A DNA stretch of 50,428 nt from Cyanocohniella sp. LLY (GCA_022241785.1 JAKOMP010000040.1:1-50428); one strand, 5' to 3'; positions 24,239 through 34,597 are shown, counted from the first letter of the stretch. Notes: generated from the letters alone by a model not told the origin. Numbers and translations are program-made.

Positions 24239-27200
24239 TCACACAACAACCGCCTCAGCAACAGCACCTTGCATTTTATTAAAAGCATCAATTAAACTTT
24301 GCAATTGTTGGTCAGCTTTCAAAACTGCTAAACCCCGCACTGTGACTTTACCAGGAGAATATATAAAACGCGTTTTTAGATGTTCTGGTAAGTTACCTGC
24401 TAATAGATTCCAAGCAGGTTCTTCCATTGGCGTTTCTAAAACAATGTGCTGTTTATTTTCTGGTTTAATGCGGCTAAATCCTAATTTTTTCGCCAGTTGT
24501 TTGAGTTCCATAACTCGTAAAAGTTGATTGGCTGGCACAGGTAAAGTACCATAGCGATCGCCCCACTCCGCCGCAATCATTTTTAGTTCTTCTGAAGACT
24601 TCGCCGCCGCTACTGCACGGTAAGCACTCATCTTTTGATCGACATCGGGAATGTAATCTGCGGGAATAAAGGCTGTGAGGTTGAGGTCAATTTGGGTATC
24701 ATCAACTTTGGGTATTTCTTGACCGCGAATTTCTCTAATGGCTTCTTCTAGCATTTCCATATACAAATCAAAGCCGATAGCTTCCATTTGACCGGATTGT
24801 TCTGCACCTAGCAAGTTACCCACACCCCGAATTTCCATGTCGCGCATAGCTAGTTGATAGCCGGAACCAAGTTGAGTAAATTCCTGAATTGCCCGCAGTC
24901 TTTGCCGTGCGGCATCCGATAATGCCCGTTGTTTGGGATAAAATAACCATGCATGGGCTTGTATCCCTGCACGTCCCACCCGTCCTCTTAATTGGTATAG
25001 TTGCGATAAACCAAATCGATGAGCGTCTTCGATTAAGATGGTGTTGACCCGGGGAATATCTAAACCAGATTCAATAATCGTCGTGCAAACAAGAATATCC
25101 GCATCACCATTACTGAAAGTCAGCATGGTAGATTCTAACTCGCTTTCATCCATTTGACCGTGAGCGATCGCAAACCTAGCCCCCGGTATCATTTCTCGTA
25201 AATTAGCTGTCAGTTCTTCAATTCCTTCCACTCGTGGAACTACATAAAATACTTGTCCTCCCCGGTCTAATTCTTGACGAATAGCACTGCGGACAATTTC
25301 CGGGTTTAGGGGTGCTAAATGCGTTTTAATCGGTCTTCTAGTTGGGGGTGGTGTGGTAATTAAACTCATTTCCCGAATCCCTGATAAAGACATATATAAG
25401 GTACGGGGAATGGGAGTAGCCGAAAGTGTCAGCACATCAACTTGAGTTTTCAGGCTTTTAATTTTCTCCTTTTGGTTCACCCCAAATCGCTGTTCTTCAT
25501 CCACCACCAACAGTCCTAAATCGTTGAAGGTTACACCTTTACCTAAAAGTTGGTGTGTCCCGACGACAATATCTAATTCCCCGGTGGCGAGTCGTTTTTG
25601 AATATTGCGGCGTTCTTCAGCACTGCGGAAACGATTAAGTAAACCGACATTCACCGGGTAAGGGGCAAAGCGTTCTTTGAGGGTGTGGTAGTGTTGCTGG
25701 GTGAGAATGGTAGTAGGTGCTAGCAGTGCGACTTGTTTTCCGGCGGTGACAGCTTTAAAAATGGCGCGAATTGCTACTTCTGTTTTCCCGAAACCCACAT
25801 CACCACATACTAAACGATCCATCGGGCGATCGCTTTCCATGTCGCGTTTGACATCTTGCACTGCTTTTAGCTGATCTGTGGTTGCTTGGTAAGGAAACGA
25901 ATCTTCCATTTCCTCTTGCCAAGGCATATCTTGAGGATAGGTATAACCTTCTTGTTTCGACCTGGCTGCATACAGTTTCAGCAAATCCACTGCTAATTTT
26001 TTGATGGCTTTGCGAACGCGGTTCTTGGTATTTTCCCAAGCCTTACCAGTCATCTTGTGCAGTTCTGGGGCTTTATCACCTGTGCGGCGAAACCGGGATA
26101 AAGAACCAACTTGATCTGCGGCCACTCTCAGGATACCGTCAGCATACTGCACCACGATGTAATCACGGGTTTCGTGATTAATCGTTAAGCTTTCTAGCTT
26201 GACAAATTTACCAATACCATGACTTTTGTGAACTACAAAATCACCCTGACGTAGCTTGTTGGGGTCTACTTGCTTAGAACTGGCTTGGCGACGCTTGCGG
26301 ATATAGCCTGGTGTGGCTAGGGAATGCTGTCCATAAAATTCCCGGTCGGTGACGATTACCAAGCGATATGTAGGCAGAATAAAACCTTCGAGTTCCGCCA
26401 GCCCGGAATATTTCAAAGCTATAGGTATATGGTTAATTTGTAGCTTGTCAATTGCTTGGTAGTCGCGGGGATTGGGGATAAACTGCGCCGGACAATCGTG
26501 TTCTTGCAGTAGAGATACAGAACGAGAAGGCTGGGCAGAAATCAGCCAAATGGAAAAGTTGCGATCGCGCTCTTGTCTCAGTGTTTCGGCTAGTTTACCA
26601 AATTGATGTGGTGTCACAGGTAACGACCGACTAGCCAGATTTATGCCGCTGTTTTCTTCCGCCAGTTCTGATAAATATACAGTGGGAAATTTATTCACAT
26701 CCGCCAGACACTCATCAAACGACCGATGAATTTTTGGCAATGTTACATTCCCTACTCCCCACTCCCTATTACCCCTTATCCCCAGAGGGGACCCCGAATT
26801 CCCCACTCCCCATTGTTCCTCGGCATTTTCCACCCAGCGATCGCTATGAGCATGACACTGTTCTGGCTCATCAACAGCAATTAAAATGTTTTCTGGCAAG
26901 TAATCTAAAAGTGAAGCTGGTTGCTCAAAGGCTAACCCCAAAAAGCGCCGACTACCTTCTAATAGTGCTGAGTTGTCGGTGCTAAGTTCTGAGTCAGAGT
27001 TTGAATCAGCAGTAAGGTGTTGTAATCCGCCATTATTTGTAATTTCTTGCAAAACAATAGGCGCAAAGCTAGTGGGAGTTAATATTAGCTGGTCAATTTT
27101 GTCAAGAGCAGAACGTTGAGTTGCGGCATCAAATTCACGAATTTTTTCAATTTCGTCACCAAACCACTCCAGTCTGACTGGCATTTCCGAAGAAACAGGA

Positions 27201-27802
27201 AAGACATCGACAATATCACCGCGCCGACTCCATTGTCCTTCTGTTTCCACCAGTGGGACTCGTTCATATCCCAAAGTGGTAATTTTTTCACCGAAAGTAT
27301 CTAAATCAAATTCCATTCCCCGCTTCACAGTCAGACAGAAGGGTGTAAAAGTTGCTGGCGGTGGTAAATGGGGTTGTAAGGCCCCCGCTGTGGCGACAAC
27401 TGCTATGCGGTTAGGGGTGATGCGGGGAGTAGTTGTTTCTTTTTCCCCTGCTTCCTGTTCTCTTACCTGTACTAAATCTGCTAACACCTGCATCTGTCCC
27501 CAAGTCATTTCAGTTTCGGGGTCAAAAGGTTCATAAGGAGAAGCTTCGGAGGTGGGGTAAAAATGTACTGTTTTCCATCCCATCACCTCCAACTGAGCAT
27601 AAGCGCGTCCCGCTTCCTCCAGGGTGGCGCAAACTACCAACAAATTCTTGCCTGAATTTTGCGCCAATGCCGAAGTTACAAGCCCCTTGGGTAATCGGGA
27701 AATGCCATTTAAACGCAATTCTTGTTGGCGATTTAGCTTGGAAAGTAATTCAGTGCTGAGTGGCGATCGCGCCAATGCACGCACAATAGAAGAAAATGCC
27801 AT
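24239..27802 (-). CDS. mfd: Transcription-repair coupling factor Mfd
   Basis: Mfd removes RNA polymerase stalled at DNA damage and recruits UvrA. The 1187-residue protein has a UvrB-like N-terminal part, the RNA-polymerase-interaction domain ([14 protein letters not shown]), Walker [12 protein letters not shown], the motif [11 protein letters not shown], the TRG region [21 protein letters not shown], and a C-terminal domain. It is longer than usual mainly because of a repeat-derived stretch at about residues 330-352 and a loose linker around it. The frame is intact throughout, so the protein is probably functional. No ribosome binding site is obvious before the ATG. Confidence 0.95.
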   Translation of the reverse strand: MAFSSIVRALARSPLSTELLSKLNRQQELRLNGISRLPKGLVTSALAQNSGKNLLVVCATLEEAGRAYAQLEVMGWKTVHFYPTSEASPYEPFDPETEMTWGQMQVLADLVQVREQEAGEKETTTPRITPNRIAVVATAGALQPHLPPPATFTPFCLTVKRGMEFDLDTFGEKITTLGYERVPLVETEGQWSRRGDIVDVFPVSSEMPVRLEWFGDEIEKIREFDAATQRSALDKIDQLILTPTSFAPIVLQEITNNGGLQHLTADSNSDSELSTDNSALLEGSRRFLGLAFEQPASLLDYLPENILIAVDEPEQCHAHSDRWVENAEEQWGVGNSGSPLGIRGNREWGVGNVTLPKIHRSFDECLADVNKFPTVYLSELAEENSGINLASRSLPVTPHQFGKLAETLRQERDRNFSIWLISAQPSRSVSLLQEHDCPAQFIPNPRDYQAIDKLQINHIPIALKYSGLAELEGFILPTYRLVIVTDREFYGQHSLATPGYIRKRRQASSKQVDPNKLRQGDFVVHKSHGIGKFVKLESLTINHETRDYIVVQYADGILRVAADQVGSLSRFRRTGDKAPELHKMTGKAWENTKNRVRKAIKKLAVDLLKLYAARSKQEGYTYPQDMPWQEEMEDSFPYQATTDQLKAVQDVKRDMESDRPMDRLVCGDVGFGKTEVAIRAIFKAVTAGKQVALLAPTTILTQQHYHTLKERFAPYPVNVGLLNRFRSAEERRNIQKRLATGELDIVVGTHQLLGKGVTFNDLGLLVVDEEQRFGVNQKEKIKSLKTQVDVLTLSATPIPRTLYMSLSGIREMSLITTPPPTRRPIKTHLAPLNPEIVRSAIRQELDRGGQVFYVVPRVEGIEELTANLREMIPGARFAIAHGQMDESELESTMLTFSNGDADILVCTTIIESGLDIPRVNTILIEDAHRFGLSQLYQLRGRVGRAGIQAHAWLFYPKQRALSDAARQRLRAIQEFTQLGSGYQLAMRDMEIRGVGNLLGAEQSGQMEAIGFDLYMEMLEEAIREIRGQEIPKVDDTQIDLNLTAFIPADYIPDVDQKMSAYRAVAAAKSSEELKMIAAEWGDRYGTLPVPANQLLRVMELKQLAKKLGFSRIKPENKQHIVLETPMEEPAWNLLAGNLPEHLKTRFIYSPGKVTVRGLAVLKADQQLQSLIDAFNKMQGAVAEAVVV
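26747..26813. repeat. Interspersed repeat inserted in frame in mfd
   Basis: The stretch is made of TCCCCACTCCC-type units like those at 6845-6876, flanking a TTATCCCCAGAGGGGACC core. Read on the coding strand it gives W-G-V-G-N twice, separated by [10 protein letters not shown]. Its length is close to a multiple of three (about 66 bases), so the Mfd frame is kept. Confidence 0.75.
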
Positions 27803-28112
27803 AAGTTTTACTACAGGAGGAAGTCGTTAAAGATAAGAAAATCTAGAGTCAGTGTATGTTCACTATTTTAAAAGTGTTAACAGCCCTCTTATTATTTATG
27901 TGGAAGAATAATATTTAACTACTAGGGGCTAAGGGCTAGGGACTAGAGAAGGAATAGATTTTTTCATGATTTGGTGACTTGAAAAATGCTTGATAGTTCG
28001 GCTGAATAAAAAAATACTAGCTTCTAGTCTCTAGCCCCTAGCCTCTGGCTGCGAATCTACTAGATACTAAAAGGTGAGCCACGTTCGCTCTGATAAGCGG
28101 CAATTCTACAAC
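27803..28112. repeat. Intergenic region with two CTAGCCC-type repeat tracts
   Basis: The region lies upstream of both mfd and the CNNM-type gene. It holds a tract of GGGGCTA/GGGACTA heptamer-like units at 27922-27948 and the opposite orientation (CTAGTCT, CTAGCCC, CTAGCCT) at 28018-28048. The two tracts could pair across about 70 bases. No gene is seen. Confidence 0.5.
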
Positions 28113-29441
28113 ATGTCCTCCATTACTTTTGAAATTTCCATCCTTTTAGTGCTAATTATTGCCAATGGCCTGTTTTCTATGTCTGAGATGGCAATTGTTT
28201 CGGCGCGTAAAGTCAGACTACAACAGATGGCTAATCAAGGGGATGCCAAGGCACGGGCAGCATTGAAACTAGCCGAATCGCCAAATCATTTTTTATCTAC
28301 AATTCAAATAGGAATTACCCTCATCGGTATCCTCACTGGTGCGTTTGGAGGAGCAACAATTGCCACTCGACTAGCAATATATATACGGTTCATTCCCTTC
28401 TTTGTACCTTATAGTGAACCCATTGCTTTCGGGATAGTAGTTCTCATCATCACCTATTTGTCACTGATTATTGGTGAACTAGTACCAAAACGGTTGGCAT
28501 TAAATAACCCAGAAAGAATTGCGGCGTTTGTGGCTATTCCCATGAAAGCTGTAGCTACCTTTGCTTCACCCGCAGTGTATCTCCTCAGTGCTTCTACAGA
28601 TATGATACTGCGAGTATTGGGCATTACACCATCGCTGGAACCACAAGTCACCGAAGAGGAAATTAAAATCTTAATCGAGCAAGGCACAGAGGCGGGAACC
28701 TTTGAGGAAGCGGAACAAGATATGGTAGAGCGAGTTTTTCGTTTAGGCGATCGCCATGTCAGTTCCTTGATGACACCCCGTCCTGATATTGTCTGGTTAG
28801 ACCTAGAAGACTCTCCCGAAGAAAACCGCCAAAAGATGGTTGAAAATGGTTATTCTCGGTATCCAATCTGTCAGGGCGGACTCGACAATGTACTAGGTGT
28901 AATCCCCGTCACCGACTTATTAGCCCGGAGTTTACGCAATCAACCCCTGGACTTAATAGTAGGATTGCGGCAACCTGTATTTGTGCCAGAAAGTACCCGT
29001 GGGTTGAAAGTTTTGGAGTTGTTCAAACAAACCGTCACCCACATGGCCTTGGTAGTAGATGAATATGGTGTCATTCAAGGAGTAGTCACCCTCAACGACA
29101 TCATGAGCGAAATCGTCGGTGATGTTCCGGAAGGCCCAGAAGAAGAAGAACCACAAATTATCCAACGAGAAGACGGTTCCTGGCTGTTGGATGGGATGCT
29201 ATCCATAGATGAATTTTATGAACTTTTTCATCTCGAAGAATGGGAAATCGAAGAAAGAGGTAGCTATCAAACCCTAGGCGGCTTCGTCATCACCAATCTT
29301 GGTCGCATCCCTATATCCGCCGATTATTTTGAATGGCACGGTATGCGGGTTGAGGTCATGGATATGGATGGTAACCGTGTTGACAAAGTACTGGTCATGC
29401 CGATGTTAGTTGAGGACGTAAGAAGGGATGAGGAGGGTTGA
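28113..29441 (+). CDS. CNNM/CorC-type membrane protein (DUF21, CBS pair, CorC/HlyC domain)
   Basis: The 442-residue protein has an N-terminal DUF21 transmembrane domain (about 1-190, with MSEMAIVSARKVRLQQM). A CBS-domain pair follows with DRHVSSLMTPRPDIVWLD and VVDEYGVIQGVVTLNDIM, then a C-terminal CorC/HlyC domain (EDGSWLLDGMLSIDEF). Such proteins are linked to magnesium or cobalt efflux, although many are annotated as hemolysins. I prefer the ATG at 28113 over a GTG 13 codons earlier, because the extension is not hydrophobic and lacks a clear ribosome binding site. Confidence 0.88.
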   Translation: MSSITFEISILLVLIIANGLFSMSEMAIVSARKVRLQQMANQGDAKARAALKLAESPNHFLSTIQIGITLIGILTGAFGGATIATRLAIYIRFIPFFVPYSEPIAFGIVVLIITYLSLIIGELVPKRLALNNPERIAAFVAIPMKAVATFASPAVYLLSASTDMILRVLGITPSLEPQVTEEEIKILIEQGTEAGTFEEAEQDMVERVFRLGDRHVSSLMTPRPDIVWLDLEDSPEENRQKMVENGYSRYPICQGGLDNVLGVIPVTDLLARSLRNQPLDLIVGLRQPVFVPESTRGLKVLELFKQTVTHMALVVDEYGVIQGVVTLNDIMSEIVGDVPEGPEEEEPQIIQREDGSWLLDGMLSIDEFYELFHLEEWEIEERGSYQTLGGFVITNLGRIPISADYFEWHGMRVEVMDMDGNRVDKVLVMPMLVEDVRRDEEG

Positions 29442-29632
29442 TGAGGTACATAATGGCAGGCAAGACTTGTACTGAGCAGTTCGGCAGGCTCACTGTATCA
29501 CTTGTTGTAAAGCCCTGAAGGGCATAGCTGCGCTTACCGCGTAGCGTCTCGTAGAGAAGTATGCCTACCCTACAAGATTTACAATATGTAAGTCTGTATT
29601 TCATTTATTTGCAAAACGCTGTATATATTTCT

Positions 29633-29674
29633 CTAGCCCCTAGCCCCTAGCCCCTAGCCCCTAGCCCCTAGCCA
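29633..29674. repeat. Heptamer short tandem repeat (CTAGCCC)n
   Basis: Five exact CTAGCCC units are followed by one CTAGCCA. The array ends exactly where the stop codon of the aldo/keto reductase gene (minus strand, 29675-29677) begins. The gap before it (29500-29560) holds a GCGCTTACCGCGTAGCG-type palindromic repeat. Confidence 0.85.
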
Positions 29675-30856
29675 CTAAGTCCTCGATAACCGCTTAACCT
29701 CAGCACCTGCTAACATCTCATGGGCTTTGGCTAACATTTGGGGAATTTTATGGGCGTGGGGACTCTTGCTGAGAGATTTACTCAGGTCTAATTCCTCTAA
29801 GCGGTCTGCTTTATTACCAGGAAACCAATGACTGCCGTTACCCAACAGGTTGTAGCGCATTTTGGCATAGTCTACCAAATCGTAGGCGATCGCTAAGTTC
29901 AATAACCACAAAATTACGGGTATATTTATTTCTCCTGGTGTTTCGGCAAAGTTGGGTAAGTTGGTTTCCCAAGTTTTTACCCAGTCTTCTCCTAAGGTAG
30001 CGATCGCCTCTTGTTCTAATCTCTGCAAAATTGGTGGTAAGATTTCCCCTGCCCGGTCTAGCAATTCTAAAGTTTTTAGGTGTTCATCAAAGTCTTGGGG
30101 TCTAGCTGCACCCAAACTCAAGGTGTGTACTTCGGGATGACTTAAACAAAATAAGTCATTAAACACCATTGGACTTAAAGGGGCGCAAAGATTAACTAAC
30201 TTTTGCGGTGGATCATATAGTTTTCCGCCTTTATCGGAGGGACTAATAATAAATACCCCCATATCATGACGGGTAGCTGCTTGAATTGCTTGCCAATTCC
30301 ATTGATTAATGTAGTACCAATGCAGGTTGACATAATCGAATTTGTTAGTATTAATTGCCTGGATAATCACATCTTTAGATCCGTGGGTGGAAAAGCCAAT
30401 AAATCTGACTTTTCCCTCGGCTTGTAACTGTTTTGCTACTTCTAAACAGCCACCGGGACGCATACTATTATCGAAAGATTCAGGATGATTAATGCCGTGT
30501 AACCCTAATAAATCAACATAATCTAACTGGAGATTTTGCAGTGATTGTTCAAATGTCTGGCGAAATTTTTTAGCATCTGCAACCGGGTTAACTTTTGTCT
30601 GTACAATTAGTTCGTTGCGGGGGAATTTGGGCAATATTTTCCCTAACTGTATTTCCGAAGTACCATAGCCACGGGCAGTTTCAATGTGATTAATCCCCAC
30701 CGACCTAGCCCGGCGAATAGTCGCTTCGAGATTAGCCTGATTGTCAGCAGGAATTTCCGACTGTGAAACATCTTGCCATTTGAACTGGTATCTCATACCG
30801 CCGCAGGAAAACACTGGCATTTGTAATTCTGTGCGGCCAAATCTTCTATATAGCAT
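29675..30856 (-). CDS. Aldo/keto reductase
   Basis: The 393-residue protein has an aldo/keto reductase barrel (about 1-270) with the start YRRFGRTELQMPVFSCGG, HIETARGYGTSE with the catalytic Tyr region, LDYVDLLGLHGINH and VRFIGFSTHG. An extra C-terminal helical part (270-393) resembles the iron-sulphur-domain end seen in larger members, but I see no CxxC cluster there. It would reduce an aldehyde or ketone with NADPH; the substrate is unknown. The stop codon abuts a heptamer repeat array. Confidence 0.88.
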   Translation of the reverse strand: MLYRRFGRTELQMPVFSCGGMRYQFKWQDVSQSEIPADNQANLEATIRRARSVGINHIETARGYGTSEIQLGKILPKFPRNELIVQTKVNPVADAKKFRQTFEQSLQNLQLDYVDLLGLHGINHPESFDNSMRPGGCLEVAKQLQAEGKVRFIGFSTHGSKDVIIQAINTNKFDYVNLHWYYINQWNWQAIQAATRHDMGVFIISPSDKGGKLYDPPQKLVNLCAPLSPMVFNDLFCLSHPEVHTLSLGAARPQDFDEHLKTLELLDRAGEILPPILQRLEQEAIATLGEDWVKTWETNLPNFAETPGEINIPVILWLLNLAIAYDLVDYAKMRYNLLGNGSHWFPGNKADRLEELDLSKSLSKSPHAHKIPQMLAKAHEMLAGAEVKRLSRT

Positions 30857-30901
30857 TAGTGGCTTTTGGAGTCATTACCATCTCAAATCTACAAAAATTT
30901 A

Positions 30902-31055
30902 ACGTGAGTTCGATGGCTTTAAAAAACCCCGCTTCCATTCCTCTCCCCGACGCGGTTAGAGGCTTAAAAACACTATTTTTTCGTACCAAACTGTAGATTT
31001 TTTGCCCCTTCCCTCGTAGGGAAGGGGTTGGGGTTAGGTTCCGTCGAACTCACGT
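30902..31055. repeat. MITE-like element with 12-base terminal inverted repeats
   Basis: ACGTGAGTTCGA (30902-30913) is perfectly inverted as TCGAACTCACGT (31044-31055). Inside lie a palindromic CCCCGACGCGG segment and CCCTTCCCTCGTAGGGAAGGGG. AAATTTA-like bases flank both ends, consistent with a target duplication. No coding sequence is present. A related sequence lies at 50021-50187. Confidence 0.75.
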
Positions 31056-31106
31056 AAATTTAGGGATACGCCAAGACGTATCCCCACACTTAACTAAAAA
31101 CAATCA

Positions 31107-32324
31107 CTAAGCAGCATCTCGCAACTCAGCCGTGCGAATTGACAACATTTGTGTCTGGTTACCACGTTGCACTTTCACTTGTAAAGCCTGACCCAGACGA
31201 CTATTTTCTACTAAGTTCTGTAATTGTTCAGCGCTGGTGACAGTTTCTTTATCAACTTGCACAATCACATCCCCACGTCGGATACCCGCAGTCGCAGCAG
31301 GAGAATTGGGTACAACTCGGATCACCACAACACCGTTAATTTCTGGGATTTGCATAGGAGAGTTGGGATCAGTATTATTCTGCTGTGCTAAATCGGGTGT
31401 TAAAGTGAGCATTTGCACACCCAAATAGGGATGAACAACTCTACCATCACGTTGCAGTTGAGCTGCGATCGCTTTAGCTTTATCAATGGGAATCGCAAAG
31501 CCAATACCCATAGCGTCAGGACGAATGGCTGTATTAATACCAATGACTTCACCGCGTTCATTCAACAGTGGCCCGCCGGAGTTACCAGGGTTAATGGCCG
31601 CGTCGGTTTGAATGAAATCTAACCGTTTGTCAGCAATCCCGACTTGGGCGCTAGAACGTTTGAGGGTACTGACAATTCCCAAAGTCACGGTATTATCAAA
31701 TCCTAAAGGATTACCCACTGCGATCGCCCAGTCTCCCACTTGTACATTATCAGAAGAACCCAACGCTGCCACAGGTAAATCATTACCAGCGTTAATCTTC
31801 ACGACTGCTAAATCGGTCACTTCATCAATGCCTTGAACCTTTCCTTCATAGGTGCGGCCATCTTTAAGACGGACTGTCACCTTATCAGCTTTATCGACTA
31901 CATGGGCATTAGTCAGAACCAAACCACTTTTGTCGATAATAAAACCAGAACCTAGACCACGCAACTGTTCAGGCGGTAATTGTTGAGAAAAACCTTCTCC
32001 AAAAAACCGCCGAAAAAATGGGTCTTCCATAAACGGGTCTATGCGCCGAGTAATGGTACGCTCGGTATCAATACGTACCACTGCCTTGCCGACACGGTTC
32101 ACAGCTGCTGTCACAAAGCTAGTACTACCAATAGCAGCATTTGCTGGCGATTGTCCTGAAGTAATCAGTTCTGATGCATCCGTAGCAGATCCCACATTGG
32201 GTGCAAGTTCTGCTTGGGCAGGTAATACCCATAAGGTACTAACAGTTAGTGTCACCCCTAGAATTATGGCTAATGCCTGGGAGGTAAGTTGACGTAGAGA
32301 ATGGCGTAGTTTGAAAAATCTCAT
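31107..32324 (-). CDS. HtrA/Deg-family serine protease with one PDZ domain
   Basis: The 405-residue protein has a long N-terminal signal or anchor (to about 38). The trypsin-like domain carries His141 (TNAHVV), Asp171 (TDLAVVKI) and Ser249 (NPGNSGGPL), so the triad is complete. A single PDZ domain follows (about 300-395, with PYLGVQM and GIRRGDVIVQVDKE). Cyanobacteria have HtrA, HhoA and HhoB paralogues acting in the periplasm or outer layers on damaged proteins. Which one this is cannot be settled from sequence alone. The upstream region is shared with a divergent metal-sensor gene. Confidence 0.93.
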   Translation of the reverse strand: MRFFKLRHSLRQLTSQALAIILGVTLTVSTLWVLPAQAELAPNVGSATDASELITSGQSPANAAIGSTSFVTAAVNRVGKAVVRIDTERTITRRIDPFMEDPFFRRFFGEGFSQQLPPEQLRGLGSGFIIDKSGLVLTNAHVVDKADKVTVRLKDGRTYEGKVQGIDEVTDLAVVKINAGNDLPVAALGSSDNVQVGDWAIAVGNPLGFDNTVTLGIVSTLKRSSAQVGIADKRLDFIQTDAAINPGNSGGPLLNERGEVIGINTAIRPDAMGIGFAIPIDKAKAIAAQLQRDGRVVHPYLGVQMLTLTPDLAQQNNTDPNSPMQIPEINGVVVIRVVPNSPAATAGIRRGDVIVQVDKETVTSAEQLQNLVENSRLGQALQVKVQRGNQTQMLSIRTAELRDAA

Positions 32325-32568
32325 AATTACCAGCTAATTTAGCAGCCTATTGGTTATTTAGTCGTGAAAAATCCATTTACATTTATTTTTACAAATGAGC
32401 CACCTGTAATTAAAATTAATGGAATATTTAACACAATAGCTATTATGGAGATTAGCCCTTTCCAGGTTCGGGTTTCACCCTGTTAACACTATTGTCGAAG
32501 AAATAGTTTTCTTACAACCAATTATCCTCTAGGCTAGGATCTTAGTACTACCAGTGCTTGGGCAACCC

Positions 32569-32970
32569 ATGAACGGATCAAACCGATTAGCTAAAGAATC
32601 CTTGTCTGCATCCCCAAAAGCCAAAAATATTTCCCATCAAGATACAGACCACGAACATACAGATCATACTCATGGGCATGGAAAGTCAACTCATCCACAC
32701 GTTCATAGTGAAGAATCTTTGCGGCGAATTGTCAATCGGTTGTCACGCATAGAAGGACATATTCGTGGCATTAAGACAATGGTGCAGCAGAATAGTCCCT
32801 GTCCTGATGTTTTATTACAAATTGCGGCTGTGCGAGGCGCTTTGGATAAAGTAGCGAGAATCGTTTTAGATGAACATTTAAGTGAGTGTATCGCTAGAGC
32901 AGCGCAAGAGGGCAATATGGAAGCTGAAATAGAACAGTTAAAAGCTGCTTTAGATCGATTTTTGCCTTAA
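32569..32970 (+). CDS. CsoR/RcnR/InrS-type metal-responsive repressor with His-rich N-terminus
   Basis: The family is an all-helical DNA-binding repressor that releases DNA on binding copper, nickel or cobalt. Candidate ligands Cys78, His103 and Cys107 have the same spacing as in CsoR (25 and 4 residues). The cyanobacterial InrS uses a similar set for nickel. Residues 23-48 form a His-rich tail (DHEHTDHTHGHGKSTHPHVH) that may bind metal. The start used is the ATG at 32569; a TTG five codons earlier also exists. No metal exporter gene is beside it, and it diverges from the HtrA gene. Confidence 0.88.
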   Translation: MNGSNRLAKESLSASPKAKNISHQDTDHEHTDHTHGHGKSTHPHVHSEESLRRIVNRLSRIEGHIRGIKTMVQQNSPCPDVLLQIAAVRGALDKVARIVLDEHLSECIARAAQEGNMEAEIEQLKAALDRFLP

Positions 32971-33077
32971 TGCTCATGAGGCATTGGTAAAAATCTCTCC
33001 AGTCCCTAGTACAGCACGGCGTAAATAGGCATACCATATGAAATCGTCAAACAGCCTGTTTGATAAGCTTTTTGACT

Positions 33078-33145
33078 TTTGACTTTTGAACGCCAGTTGC
33101 TACAAGTCGGGGAACCCGCCCAACGCACTGGCTCCTTTTGACTTC
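33078..33145. repeat. GCCAGT-type interspersed hairpin repeat
   Basis: GCCAGT (about 33092) pairs with ACTGGC (about 33128) around a CTACAAGTCGGGGAACCCGCC core. Related copies occur inside the block at 6640-6812. TTTTGACTT flanks are repeated on both sides. No gene. Confidence 0.6.
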
Positions 33146-33166
33146 CAAGGCAGCGGTACTAGTCCC

Positions 33167-34252
33167 TTAGTAACAACAAGCGATCGCTAGTTCGGCATGT
33201 TCTAGTAATGTCTTTTTATCCAAAGGATGGATAATATACTGGGGGCTGACTGCCAATAGTTTCTCAATTCTGCCTTTAGCGGCTGTGACTACTGATTCAT
33301 CCAGGCTACCTTGACTCAAAGAATCGGCAAAATCTTCAGCCATGTGATAGGTACGTTCAATAGATAATGAATTGATATTACGCGAGACAATAAACAAGTC
33401 ACAGCCAGCATGAAAAGCTTTGGCTACAGTCCCACTTTCGATAAACATATCGGAGACAGCTTTCATATCCAAGTCGTCCGATACCACTACCCCTTCAAAG
33501 CCCAGTTCTTCCCGCAGTATGCGCTTGAGGATAGCCTGGGATAATGTAGCTGGTACATTAGGATCTATCTTGGGAAACAAAATGTGCGCTGTCATGATTA
33601 AAGGAATTTGTTCCTCAATCAGCACTTTAAACGGTATTAATTCACGAATTCGTAGGTCTTCTAAGGAGAGATCGAGTATTGGTAATTCAATATGAGAATC
33701 TTTACTAGTGTCTCCATGTCCAGGGAAATGTTTAGCACAACCCAAAATCCCTGATTCTTGCAGTCCCCGATAGTATTCAAGCGCACCATGTGCAGCCGTT
33801 TCGGGAGTGCTACCAAACGCACGCGGCCCGATAATCGGATTTTGTGGATGAGAAAAAATATCTGCTACTGGTGCCCAAGATAAGTTTACACCTAGTGATT
33901 TCAACTCTATAGCTGTGGCTTTGGCTACTTCACGGGCGTGCGATCGCAACAGCGAGGCATAGGGAAAGCGGGTAATTGGGAGTGGTGTCCGCACCACACG
34001 TCCCCCTTCATGGTCTAACGTGATGAACATTGAATCACGTTCAGCATATTGTCTAATTTGGTCGTTTAGATCCTTGAAGTTTTCTAGCCAAACATCATAA
34101 GGGGTTCCATCCAAAAAATTTTTCGCAAAAAATATCACCCCGACTGGTTTTAGTTCACTCAGGGTGCGTTTATCGTCATCGCTTAATTTTGTCCCAGAAA
34201 CACCAACTATTAAGTGATGTCCAAAGTTTGCTAGCTGTTGAGATGCTGCCAT
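33167..34252 (-). CDS. Glycoside hydrolase family 3 (beta-N-acetylhexosaminidase type)
   Basis: The 361-residue single-domain protein carries the family 3 marker KHFPGHGDT (174-182) and the nucleophile region VVSDDLDMKAVSDM (about 257-270). The early TLDHEGGRVVRTP segment fits NagZ-type members that release N-acetylglucosamine from cell-wall fragments. NagZ proteins use the His of KHFPGHG as acid/base. It lacks the second domain of plant-type beta-glucosidases. A cytoplasmic location is inferred because no signal peptide is present. It probably acts in peptidoglycan recycling. Confidence 0.87.
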   Translation of the reverse strand: MAASQQLANFGHHLIVGVSGTKLSDDDKRTLSELKPVGVIFFAKNFLDGTPYDVWLENFKDLNDQIRQYAERDSMFITLDHEGGRVVRTPLPITRFPYASLLRSHAREVAKATAIELKSLGVNLSWAPVADIFSHPQNPIIGPRAFGSTPETAAHGALEYYRGLQESGILGCAKHFPGHGDTSKDSHIELPILDLSLEDLRIRELIPFKVLIEEQIPLIMTAHILFPKIDPNVPATLSQAILKRILREELGFEGVVVSDDLDMKAVSDMFIESGTVAKAFHAGCDLFIVSRNINSLSIERTYHMAEDFADSLSQGSLDESVVTAAKGRIEKLLAVSPQYIIHPLDKKTLLEHAELAIACCY

Positions 34253-34479
34253 AATGCTTTACCTACGGTTGTGTAACAAACACTTAGATTTTCAACCTAA
34301 AGGAAATAAGCTTTATCCTACACTTTTATACCAATTAAAAAATCTAAAAATCTTGACAAGGTTATGAATCGGCTGTAGAGGCTTAAGCTTTGATGCTCCT
34401 ACCGATGTATCTAAAGTAAATATTATCCAAGATGATACTATTGACTGCTACATCGCCAACCACTGATTCAAAACTCCTC

Positions 34480-34597
34480 AGGACTTACGTAAACAACCAC
34501 GTATTTTCGTCATTGCGACCGTAGGGTAGACGCGGAGCGGCTTCTCGCAGAGTAGCAATCTCAAAGCCTTGATTTTCGTAGCAAGTGCGTAAGTTCT
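34480..34597. repeat. MITE-like repeat with AGGACTTACG ends
   Basis: AGGACTTACG (34480-34489) is inverted with one change as CGTAAGTTCT (34588-34597). The centre carries GTAGACGCGGAGCGGCTTC-type sequence seen in other Nostoc repeats. The remaining gap (34253-34749) shows no gene. Confidence 0.65.

Noticed and set aside
29633-29674. Heptamer arrays considered as CRISPR
   Set aside because: The units are 7 bases long with no spacers and no cas genes are present.
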